From assembly GCA_002900995.3 (NCBI GenBank), contig CM035305.1, positions 372,001 through 436,000 of the forward strand: a stretch of 64,000 bases of DNA, given 5' to 3'. A model generated the notes under the pieces. The model was not told the origin of the DNA. It was given only the letters and a program-made list of their open reading frames with translations, and ran no database searches. The stretch is from Ganoderma boninense. Its lineage: Eukaryota > Basidiomycota > Agaricomycetes > Polyporales > Polyporaceae. Below, in pieces: positions 1 to 8,425 of the stretch. Positions within the stretch are counted from its first letter, which is position 1, and each line of letters opens with the position of its first letter. Position numbers and translations under genes: made by a program.

Positions 1-1
1 A

Positions 2-559
2 GCACGAGCGCGCACCAACGTGAAGCGCACCGCCCCCGCGAAGCCCAATGCGAGACAGCCGGACGACTCTGGTGCGAGGAACATTGCCCCTGGTCGTGTA
101 CAGGAAACCATTCCATCTGTCGCAAGTCCTCGCCCCGCGCTCACCGTAGACAAGTCTGTGGACTCTCTCGCCAAAAATCCACGCCCTCCTTGTGCCCAGA
201 AGCTCGTCCTTGCAAAGCCTGGCCTTGCCCTCATCAAGTACGAGTCCCCCGACTTGTCGGTGGGCTCTAGCCCCCCAGCAATGACCGTAACAGACAGTTC
301 TCGACACACTAACACGAAGGAGAGTGCTGGACGTGGAAAGGACGGAGTTGCGCATGGTGTCTCCAAGTCAAAGGGGTCGATTGTTATCGACCTGACAGGG
401 GAGTCGAGCGGTAAACGCAAGCGGTCCCTCAGTGCCACCGTGCCCAAGGTGGATGATGACGCATTGGGCGAGGAGCACAACATGAGGGCAAGGCGTCGAC
501 GTCGTATCGCGGCGAAAGTTCGGGGGAAAGGGACGGCGGAGGACCCATACGTACTTTAA
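2..559 (+). CDS. Cargo gene a, copy 1 (3' exon only): SUMO-interacting-motif protein ending DPYVL
   Basis: An open frame runs from the window edge to a stop at 557-559, so only the C-terminal exon is visible. The tail has IVIDLTGES, a classical SUMO-interacting motif (hydrophobic-hydrophobic-D-L-T with acidic or serine residues after it). A basic KRKRS patch, a second basic stretch (RARRRRR) and the C-terminal DPYVL follow. The paralogue at 44584-46176 has the same order: VVDLT, KRKRS, basic stretch, DPYVL. The upstream half is Ser/Pro/Lys-rich and looks disordered. Probably a nuclear protein that binds SUMO or sumoylated chromatin proteins (inference from motifs). The family is not recognised. 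Confidence 0.65.
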   Translation, partial: ARARTNVKRTAPAKPNARQPDDSGARNIAPGRVQETIPSVASPRPALTVDKSVDSLAKNPRPPCAQKLVLAKPGLALIKYESPDLSVGSSPPAMTVTDSSRHTNTKESAGRGKDGVAHGVSKSKGSIVIDLTGESSGKRKRSLSATVPKVDDDALGEEHNMRARRRRRIAAKVRGKGTAEDPYVL

Positions 560-854
560 GCATGACACCGATGTAATCCGCTTAGAAAATGGCATTGTAA
601 CCCACCGCTCACGATGAATCTGTCTCATATGTGGACCGGGCCTGCGGACTGAACAGACCCTTCGACGACTAGTCAGCGGGGCGACGATGGAAAGCGTTGC
701 TGACAGCAGCAACTCCGGGGTGCGGCAGAGTAGGGCGTCACGGTTAAGTGTCGCTTGTGGAGTTCCGAGCTGGGAGCCTATATCAAGGGTCCGATCGGAC
801 CGGGCAGGTCGTTCCTCTTCCACTTTCGCCATCCGCTACGACACCTGCCGACGC

Positions 855-1382
855 ATGGCCTGTAACAAATTCCCTATATCTTGCCACCATCGGTTCTATC
901 CCACCGCGATACCTCCGCTCTACCACTGGCACTTGCCTCAGTTTCGGGAACAGCGCGCGGCGGACGAGCGAGCGGAGATATTCGGGCCGCATCTCACCTT
1001 TGTTCGGTGGATGGCAGCTCAACGCTACGCGGCACGGCTTACATCGTCTCCTTCGTCCGTTCCTATGATTCCGGCCCGTCGACCTGTCCTCCACTGGAGG
1101 CGCTTTCCCGCGGCGCACGACTACCTTCTCTGCCACTTGGCACCATATCAAGCCCTTCGCAAACACGACCGACGCATCTATGTCTGGCGCATCACCGCAG
1201 AAGTTATGATGGATGGATACTTCATGGAAGAATTTGATGACGCTGGGTTCTCGCCTGGGGATGTGAAACGAGTAAGTGTCATTCAGCGTGCGGTGACAAT
1301 TGGCTGTAGACTTATGCAGGCATATGTCCAGGCTATAGCCTCGTGGTTTCGGACGATGGAACGCTATGTTGCAGCGTACTAG
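855..1382 (+). CDS. Cargo gene b, copy 1: small HLTFxRWMAAQ protein
   Basis: Two exons. Exon 1 (855-1271) ends at a GTAAGT donor after DVKR; exon 2 (1332-1382) encodes AIASWFRTMERYVAAY and stop. The paralogue at 46436-46967 has the same intron position and phase and a matching last exon. The protein is about 155 residues, with conserved blocks HLTFVRWMAAQRY, a Pro/Arg stretch before LHWRRFP, and DGYFMEEFDDAGFSPGDVKR. It has no signal peptide or membrane helix. It is not a family I can name; the aromatic and helical pattern suggests a compact helical domain. The start at 855 is the best in-frame ATG, but the paralogue has a slightly longer N-terminus. Confidence 0.7.
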   Translation: MACNKFPISCHHRFYPTAIPPLYHWHLPQFREQRAADERAEIFGPHLTFVRWMAAQRYAARLTSSPSSVPMIPARRPVLHWRRFPAAHDYLLCHLAPYQALRKHDRRIYVWRITAEVMMDGYFMEEFDDAGFSPGDVKRVSVIQRAVTIGCRLMQAYVQAIASWFRTMERYVAAY

Positions 1383-1827
1383 GGGGGAGGGAAAGTCTGT
1401 CATGAGAAGGAGGAAATCTTGATTTACTGTAGTGGAACAGAGGTTAGCAGTAGTTGGGAACAGCTTCACACCGTTCATTAAGGCTGAACGTAGGTTCAGG
1501 TTCAGCGCAGGTTGACCTGCACTGAACCTGAATAAATACCTGTAGGTATACCACCCGTAGGTTTAGGTACCTGCAGTATGAATCAACCGCGGATCCCAAT
1601 CAGCCATCTTAGAAGTGTCGGATGTGTTGTAGGTAACCTTTGATTCATTACAGGTTACCCGTATAAATCATGAGACTTGTGCATGATTAATTGCACTCGC
1701 ATACTGTTTAAAAGCATAGGTCATATTTCATATACTGCATAGTAAAGTGCATAAACAAGAACGTAGGTCATCACTAATAACAGGACTACATAGTGGTACA
1801 TACAGCAGTGGTGTGTCTAGGTAGAGC
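1383..1827. other. Gene-free stretch with palindromic repeats
   Basis: No coding signal is supported here. It contains two clear inverted repeats: 1499-1528 (14-base arms, one mismatch, 2-base loop) and 1632-1659 (7-base arms GGTAACC/GGTTACC). Several related CCTGTAGGT/GGTACCTGC words occur between them. The counterpart interval in element 2 lacks this block, so it may be a separate small insertion. Confidence 0.4.
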
Positions 1828-2058
1828 CTAGTAATCGTCATCGCTACTATCCCCTACTGTAGCTAGACTTGGCATACTGTCCCCATCTGAATCATAACCC
1901 TCATCGGCTGATCGACGCGGCACTGCAGCGGCTGACGGACGCGGGACCGCAGCGAACACTTCATCCAGGGACCCGACGGGCTCAGGTACCACGTTGCCTG
2001 GCGCCTCGTGGTACGAAGAGGAGCGCTCATCGGCGCCAGACTCGGCATCCGCGGACAC
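1828..2058 (-). CDS. Possible small acidic ORF, minus strand
   Basis: A 76-residue frame starts with ATG and ends in an acidic tail (DSDGDSMPSLATVGDSSDDDY is its last part). Acidic SMPSL-type tails are common in basidiomycete repeat-associated hypothetical proteins, from memory. There is no partner in element 2 and no upstream exon is evident, so this could be a relic or a chance frame. Low confidence. Confidence 0.2.
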   Translation of the reverse strand: MSADAESGADERSSSYHEAPGNVVPEPVGSLDEVFAAVPRPSAAAVPRRSADEGYDSDGDSMPSLATVGDSSDDDY

Positions 2059-2174
2059 CGGCGGGATGTCAGGCGCATTGAAGACATGCTGGGTGTTTTT
2101 GAAAATCAGCGCGACGGGAAATGAATGTCAACAGAGTAAGGCTCACATTAGGCAGGAGAGAGCGCAGGCCATTG

Positions 2175-2274
2175 NNNNNNNNNNNNNNNNNNNNNNNNNN
2201 NNNNNNNNNNNNNNNNNNNNNNNNNNNNNNNNNNNNNNNNNNNNNNNNNNNNNNNNNNNNNNNNNNNNNNNNNN
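2175..2274. other. Assembly gap (100 N)
   Basis: Exactly 100 undetermined bases, the usual placeholder for a gap of unknown size. It removes the 5' part of cargo gene c copy 1. The equivalent region of copy 2 contains a 69-bp tandem repeat, which may explain why assembly failed here. Confidence 0.97.
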
Positions 2275-3143
2275 AGATACCCTCGCAACGTACCAGACTC
2301 TGAACGGAAGAACGCAAAGGGAGGCGAGGGTGAAGATTAGGGAAGACGTTACGGCCGACATCCTCGGTAATACGACGATCATGCAAGCATTGCGTGGAGA
2401 CCGCTACGAAGCCACCGATGGTGATATCCGTGAAGTAAGTTCTTTAACGTGTCGCGTGCTAAGCCGGACCGACTGTGTTACAAGGCAGTCAAAGCGTGGT
2501 ACAAGAACCATACCAGCAAGCTCAACAGAGGCGACGTAAAGCCGAAAGTCAACCCCTCCAACCCCTTGTGGAAGGCCATGGCAGCGCGCAAGGTGTCTCC
2601 AATGCGGCTTTGGGCGTCGAATCACGGAGCTGCGGTTGCGAAGGAAGCGGGTGCGGACGCACACGATGTTGGTGCCCGCTCACATTGCGGCGCGCAGCTC
2701 TGGCGCGGTGTCCCAGAGGATGAAAAGGCGGTATGGGTACAGCGTGCGGCGGAGCATAAGAAGGCGAAAGAAGGGCAGTGTTTCCTGTGAGTGAAATTCA
2801 GCTCTGCGCACGCCACAAACCTGAGCACCGTTGCAGGAACCAGCACGTTATATTGGACGTGATGGGTGATTGTATATTCAAATCCTTTGGCTTCGATGGG
2901 AAGCAGATCGGGCAAGGTGCCTGTGTGCTGAAGTTCGCCTTCAGGGCAGAGAACGGGGATCTTTGGTTCCAGGAGTGAGTGAACATATGCACGGAATTCG
3001 CGGGATGCAAAACTGATAGTAATGTCAGGTTATGCGTAAAGATGAACGCAGAGTCACCGTCGTTCTCCAAATGGAAGGGTGGCTACCCAGATACTGAGAA
3101 CGAAAGGTTCATGAGTTGGGCTGAAGACGTCGTTCGTAAGTGA
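2275..3143 (+). CDS. Cargo gene c, copy 1 (5' end lost in gap): WYKNH/HMG-box-like nuclear protein
   Basis: Exons visible after the gap: up to 2434, 2485-2786, 2837-2974 and 3029-3135 (or 3143). Splice positions and phases equal those of copy 2 (47.2-48.8 kb). Order of blocks: a helical segment ending GDIRE; AVKAWYKNH; a basic linker; SPMRLWASNH; then WRGVPEDEKAVWVQRAAEH, which resembles the third helix of HMG boxes; then GQCFL; a segment ending WFQE; and SWAEDVV. DNA binding is inferred. The last exon either stops at TGA 3141-3143 or uses the perfect GTAAGT donor at 3136 to splice into the following block (3192 onward). Copy 2 offers the same choice at the same phase, so I favour one fused gene with the next entry. 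Confidence 0.65.
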
Positions 3144-3191
3144 ATGATAAAAGCTCACCGGCACGAAATAATGACGACGATTCCACGACAG

Positions 3192-6100
3192 CTCTTAACC
3201 CGAACCAAACCAGGGTGGTGACAAATCTGCCACCCGGTGCCAGTCGACTCCACTACACGACGGATAATCGACCCCTGCTGCCCGAATATCAAGGTGGAGA
3301 TCTCAAGTTCGTGGTGGAGACGCTCGACGCTCTGCTGCAACTAGCATGGGGTAAGGGAGATGACTTATAAACAACCGTGAATGAGAACGAAACTGATGCA
3401 AGAGTTTTCCAGTGGACAGTGGTCGACCTGAATCAGTGGACTGGAACGCGATCATCGAATCCCCAAGCACCTTTGTGACTGAGCGATGGGTGGAAGGCTT
3501 CTTAAAGCCGTTGCCCGAACTGACTCTGATGGAGGCACTTACACTGTGGAGCACGATCGAAAGGGCGCAGCGACAAGGATTTCCATTTCGTTTTCAGGTG
3601 ATGGGCGGCAGTCGCAAAACATCCATGAGTGTCAAGAACACCCCTTGCAAAGGTCCAGCCCAAAAGCACAAGCTACCGCTCCCCCTCGACCTTACGTTTC
3701 TGGAGACATCAGACGGCTCCCAAGCTACGACACCGACCTCGCCCATGAGACGATCACGGGGCCATTTGACAGTGAATCTATCTATGTCAGACGTAGTGGA
3801 AGAGACGGAGGACGAAGTGCAGAAAGACGCGTACGAGGCAAACTGCGGCCATCGCGAGGTGCCCATTAGAGCTCAAGCACATGCCTTCATGAACCTGTCT
3901 GAGGCGGCACGGCAGGGTGACGCGACATGGGAAATGCCAGCTCAAACGATGGAATGGGAAGCGGAAGAAGGAGGGATGTCTGGCGTGTTTGATGTTCGCC
4001 CGACCCTGGTTTCGCCTGTATCCACACCCAGGCATTCCAACCATGACGAGGCGAGCCAGTCCCTGTACCTGGCAAACACGACGGGACATATCTTTGCACG
4101 AGATATGAACGCACACTTCCCCGTATCTGCCAACTCGACGATGAGCACAAAGGCGAGCGGAGCAAGCGAGGAGCACACCACGAGCCCGAACGGGACGCAG
4201 GCGGCGGGCGCGCCTCCGCACGACGGACGCTACCACCCAATCCACTTCCACGATGCCGCGGGCGCGAACACGAACACGGGCGCGGGGAGCTACGAGCACA
4301 CCACGAGCCCGGACGGGACGCAGGCGGCGGGCGCGCCTCCGCACGACGGACGCTACCACCCAATCCACTTCCACGATGCCGCGGGCGCGAACACGAACAC
4401 GGGCGCGCACATGAACGCGGGCGCGAACACGAACACGGGCGCGGGGAGCTACGAGCACACCACGAGCCCGGACGGGACGCAGGCGGCGGGCGCGCCTCCG
4501 CACGACGGACGCTACCACCCAATCCACTTCCACGATGCCGCGGGCGCGAACACGAACACGGGCGCGCACATGAACGCGGGCGGGACGCAGGCGGCGGGCG
4601 CGCCTCCGCACGACGGACGCTACCCACCCAATCCACTTCCACGATGCCGCGCGCGCGAACACGAACACGGGCGCGCACATGAACGCGGGCGGGACGCAGG
4701 CGGCGGGCGCGCCTCCGCACGACGGACGCTACCACCCAATCCACTCCCACGATGCCGCGGGCGCGAACACGAACACGGGCGCGGGGAGCTACGAGCACAC
4801 CACGAACCCGGACGGGACGCAGGCGGCGGGCGCGCCTCCGCACGACGGACGCTACCACCCAATCCACTCCCACGATGCCGCGGGCGCGAACACGAACACG
4901 GGCGCGGGGAGCTACGAGCACACCACGAACCCGGACGGGACGCAGGCGGCGGGCGCGCCTCCGCACGACGGACGCTACCACCCAATCCACTCCCACGATG
5001 CCGCGGGCGCGAACACGAACACGGGCGCGGGGAGCTACGAGCACACCACGAGCCCGGACGGGACGCAGGCGGCGGGCGCGCCTCCGCACGACGGACGCTA
5101 CCACCCAATCCACTTCCACGATGCCGCGGCCGCGGGCATGAACGCAGGGGCGGCCAGCTACGAGCACACCACGAACCCGGACGGGACGCAGGCGGCGGGC
5201 GCGCCTCCGCACGACGGACACTACCACCCAATCCACTTCCACGATGCCGCGGGCGCGAACACGAACACGGGCGCGGGGAGCTACGAGCACACCACGAGCC
5301 CGGACGGGACGCAGGCGGCGGGCGCGCCTCCGCACGATGGACACTACCACCCAATCCACTTCCACGATGCCGCGGGCGCGAACACGAACACGGGCGCGCA
5401 CATGAACGCGGGCGCGAACACGAACACGGGCACGGGGAGCTACGAGCACACCACGAACCCGGACGGGACGCAGGCGGCGGGCGCGCCTCCGCACGACGGA
5501 CACTACCACCCAATCCACTTCTACGACGCCGCGGGCGCGAACACGAACACGGGCGCGCACATGAACGCGGGCGCGAACACGAACACGGGCACGGGGAGCT
5601 ACGAGCACACCACGAACCCGGACGGGACGCAGGCGGCGGGCGCGCCTCCGCACGACGGACACTACCACCCAATCCACTTCTACGACGCCGCGGCCGCGGG
5701 CATGAACGCAGGGGCGGCCAGCTACGTGCAGTACGCGCACTTCCATGCGGCCCCGAACGCGCATGCGAACAGTACGGTGTACCACCATAACGTCAAAGGG
5801 ACTGAATGTACAGGCATGCATCCACCTCCGCGGCATGCCAATTCGCAGGCGGCTAATTGGCATGGACGTGCCATATCTCAAGTATCTCCCGCCCCATGTT
5901 TAGCTTCACAAGTAAACCCTGGCGTTGGTAGCCAGGCGGGATGTTTTCCTTATGCCGACCCTGACTCTACCCACCCGAACGACAACCGCGGCATCTTGTG
6001 GCCTCAAACCCCCAAGATTTTGTCGTACGCCCTAGCACCCATGCTCAACCTGAATGACGACGGAAATGTGATACCGTTGAATACTTCCAGTGCCACAACC

Positions 6101-6688
6101 CCCGTTATGGGTTACACGCACTCTTCAGTAATGGAACGGAGCACACCAACTTCAGGAACGTCCACTCATTGTCCATCGAATCACTCTTTGGGTCCGGCAC
6201 AGTCATCGCCGCTCAACGCTCAGTCAGGCCTAGATGCCGCGTACGGATTAATGGACAGTGAAGCTAGGGCTATAACGGACAGATCGACATCGAACGATGG
6301 GCTTCCTCACGCGTGCAAGACGACCATTGTCAATGCGTCCACCGCGCCCTTGAACGACTCTCCTACTGATCTTGGAACGTCGACCAAGCGGAAGGGCCGT
6401 GGAAAGGGCGGAGCACCGACGAGGCAGAGTGCGCGCATAAAAAGTCAGAACATGGCTACTGCGACAACGACGGAGCCTACGGATCCTCAACTAGACGAAG
6501 AACAGGGCGAGGGCGAAGGCGAAAGGCCAACGAAGCGTGCTCGGAACACAATGACAGACGCCGGGGTGGTAGGAGAAGGTGAACCAGAATCGTCTATGAA
6601 GAATGGAGGAAAAGGTGGAGGACGGGGTGGCAGAGGCCGGGGTGGTGCTCGAGGTCGACGGGCGGGAAGCCACGCCAGAGGGAGCTAG
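3192..6688 (+). CDS. Cargo gene d, copy 1: GSRKTS/repeat/RGG protein, frameshifted; probably the 3' part of gene c
   Basis: Exons 3192-3350 and 3413-6688. The first encodes LNPNQ...YTTDNRPLLPEYQ, the second opens with SVDWNAIIESPSTFVTERW and carries MGGSRKTSMSVKNTP. Both blocks are conserved in copy 2 (DGRVLLPEYQ; LGGSRKTSVSVRNTP). A 12-unit, mostly 123-bp tandem repeat follows (DGRYHPIHFHDAAGANTNTG type), then a long Ser/Thr/Pro linker, PTRQSARIK and an RGG-rich tail. One unit is 109 instead of 108 bp (extra C near 4624-4626). This moves the frame from position 1 to position 2; the frame after it stays open for about 650 codons. So the frameshift is recent or a sequencing error. An intrinsically disordered nucleic-acid-associated protein is the best reading; family unknown. 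Confidence 0.65.
4180..5730 (+). repeat. 123-bp coding minisatellite, 12 units
   Basis: Unit starts, taken at CGACGGAC, fall at 4221, 4344, 4503, 4611, 4720, 4843, 4966, 5089, 5212, 5335, 5494 and 5653. Spacing is mostly 123 bp, three times 159 bp (a 36-bp insert coding AHMNAGANTNTG), once 108 and once 109 bp. The unit encodes a 41-residue motif rich in His, Asn, Thr, Gly and Ala. All spacings but the 109 are multiples of three. The array has no stops in several other frames, so long antisense ORFs here are artefacts. Confidence 0.95.
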
Positions 6689-7345
6689 ACTCGAGCTGGG
6701 GTATGTGATAGAATGACGAGAAGCGGACTATTGTTGAGAGAACATTGTCCATTGGCGTACCTTAGTAAAGTCGTATTAATCATATCAACCCCACCTCGCA
6801 AAGGATATACGGCTGCGGATGGACAAAGGGGCCTGAGCCGTCCTTGAAGTCATGAATGGCTCGTATTGCGCTTGAACAGAAAAACGTAAGGAAAAGGAGC
6901 GGGTTAGCTACGTTGAGGATTAAGTGTGATATGGCTTAGCCTGGGAGGGGGGGGATTATCTCGTTGTCTGGATTATTCTGTACAAGACTTAAGTTGTTTG
7001 CAAAGCTAAGCCAGTGTGGGACAGGAGACTATACCCACGGATGGCGAATGGGGATCCAGATGGGATTATCGCGAAACAAGCTTAGCTTTGTGAACAAACT
7101 AATCCAGCGCTGGCCGCGGGAGACGCACCGGCGAACTGGGCTAGTGCTATGGGTTTACGACCACATGGGGTTGCAGCTCAACGTCCACGTCGCCGCTCGA
7201 GGGTGTCTACATCGTCCACCCTCCATTACTTCCTCTTCTTTCTGGAGTTCTAAATTATACCGCTGGGTTAGTATATGGATAGCTTAAGGTGAGTGAAGAC
7301 AGTATAAGATTCGGGACGTGGGTGCTGAGACTCTGCCCTATCAGC
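6689..7345 (+). promoter_or_regulatory. Intergenic region between cargo genes d and e with GGATTA/GCTTAGCC words
   Basis: No gene seen. The stretch around 6900-7110 contains many short related words on both strands: GGTTAGC, GGATTAAG, GGCTTAGCC, GGGATTATC (twice), GCTAAGCC, AACTAATCC. The same family of words is dense in the matching interval of element 2 (51.3-51.6 kb) and near both ends of that element. They may be binding sites for an element-encoded protein. Confidence 0.45.
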
Positions 7346-7891
7346 ATGGCGTACGACCTGCGAAGCCTACCCCGGCCTCTGTTCTTCCCCCACGCGGACG
7401 GGTCATGGGTGGCGCCAGACAAAGACTGGGCTCCGACAAGCATTTGGGATCTCGTTGTGGCACCTCCTGTCTTCGTCGCCCGTGATGCCCTTGGCCTTAG
7501 CCTTGCGGCCGAAGATTGTTCTCCATGCCCTACCCCGGAGCTTGAGTTCGATAAACCGCACGTCCGAACGTTCAGCGAAGAAAGTTACATGGACCCTATG
7601 TTCTTCGCTGCCGACCACCTTCCCCCATGCGTCAAGGATGTGGCGGTTCTTCCGGTGATAGAAGAGGAAATAGGACGACAGGGAGGCAGGCCGGTGCAGT
7701 TCCGTAACGTGGGGGTACAGACGAGCAACGTCGATCTGTGTTGGAACACACAGTTTGAAGAGGCCGGGGTTCAGATGGACGGCGATCATGATGACGTTGG
7801 CGATGGGGGATTGAAGCAAGTGGGGGTGCAGACTGATCGTCCGGTTCGGTGGTGGAGATCGGCGGGGCAACGGTTGAGACGTTCCCACTGA
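7346..7891 (+). CDS. Cargo gene e, copy 1: PLFFP...SW protein with three GVQ motifs
   Basis: A single open exon. The ATG at 7346 is chosen because the conserved region starts soon after: PRPLFFPHADGSWV...DLVVAPPVFV aligns with PAPLFYPGPEGSWI...DLLVKTPVFV of copy 2 (51815-52429). Later shared features are a DPMFF/DPCFF block before a HLP segment and an IEE segment. The copy 1 tail has three evenly spaced motifs, NVGVQTSN, EAGVQMDG and QVGVQTDR. These resemble dynein light chain LC8-binding motifs (Gln anchor followed by Thr-Asp), but copy 2 does not keep them. The protein is about 181 residues, acidic, without signal peptide or membrane helix. Function unknown. Confidence 0.7.
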   Translation: MAYDLRSLPRPLFFPHADGSWVAPDKDWAPTSIWDLVVAPPVFVARDALGLSLAAEDCSPCPTPELEFDKPHVRTFSEESYMDPMFFAADHLPPCVKDVAVLPVIEEEIGRQGGRPVQFRNVGVQTSNVDLCWNTQFEEAGVQMDGDHDDVGDGGLKQVGVQTDRPVRWWRSAGQRLRRSH

Positions 7892-8349
7892 CATTGCGGT
7901 TGTAGTCTACCTCGAGCCATAGGTAGATGTCGTCGCTTTATCAATAGAAATACATAAGCATTAGTGGATGAACGACGAGCAGCCTGCCAGTGAGGACGGA
8001 TAGTAAGAGTTACTTCGGTGGACTCACCACTGAGGGGATTTGCGCCATGATATTATCCGCAGCTTGGAACGGCCATGACGGTCATGCAGGAGAGCCAATC
8101 ATCGCTGATATGAATTAAGCCAGCGTTAACTCCAGTACTCACTAGAGTAATAAAGCAAGTATACGATTGCGATTAACGATCTAAGGACGGATGCCTAACA
8201 GTCTGGAGATGGATAGCAAAGCCAGCTGCAGGGGATGATCACTTGTGAGCTCAGCGTTATATGATAGAAAAGCGAATTAAATGTGGTTAGTGCTCAGGTT
8301 TAATTTCAGGGAAGAGGGGATTAAATCGTGGCCGAATACTGAGGTGCAA
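7892..8349. other. Subterminal non-coding region of element 1
   Basis: AT-richer than its surroundings and without a supported gene. It contains scattered GATTA/TTAG words such as GATTAACG, GAATTAAGCC, GTTAACTCC and GGGATTAAAT, like the subterminal region of element 2. Confidence 0.5.
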
Positions 8350-8425
8350 GTAACTACTGGACAAGATGAACGGGTTCGACAAGTAACTAGCGATGAAAGA
8401 TTATCTAGCCTGATTGAAACAGGTG
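8350..8425. repeat. Right terminal inverted repeat of element 1
   Basis: Aligns over its full length with 52773-52848. Shared anchors are TA(A/G)CTACTGG, AAGATGA(A/G)CG, AACTA, AAAGAT(T/G)ATCTA and TTGAAAC(A/T)GGTG at the very end. The next seven bases (TATGGTG) are the candidate target duplication. Confidence 0.85.

Larger units (their letters stand above)
1..8425 (+). mobile_element. Element 1: right-hand part of a large KDZ-type cargo transposon (left end outside window)
   Basis: This stretch carries a block of plus-strand genes that is repeated, in the same order, inside element 2 (44.6-52.4 kb). Its right end at 8350-8425 matches the right terminal repeat of element 2: both finish in TTGAAAC(A/T)GGTG, and both have TA(A/G)CTACTGG about 65 bases inside the end. 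Directly after 8425 an MFS transporter reading frame resumes in mid-exon, so the element sits inside that gene. The transposase and left end would lie to the left of the window. The boundary is inferred from comparison with element 2; no target duplication can be checked without the left flank. Confidence 0.85.

Noticed and set aside
4180..5730. Repeat array considered as CRISPR or as a centromere-like satellite
   Set aside because: The units are directly adjacent without spacers, in a eukaryotic coding exon with codon-sized periods.
3412..5790. Continuation of gene d copy 1 in its original frame after the repeat slip (HEPGRDAGGGRASARR type)
   Set aside because: This is frame-shifted repeat sequence; the true protein resumes in the other frame and runs to 6688 with conserved tail motifs.
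3887..5881. Long antisense ORFs (up to about 660 codons) opposite gene d copy 1
   Set aside because: They are products of the 123-bp repeat, whose unit has no stops in several frames. The protein is a monotonous Arg/Val or Arg/Ser/Pro repeat and is not conserved in copy 2.
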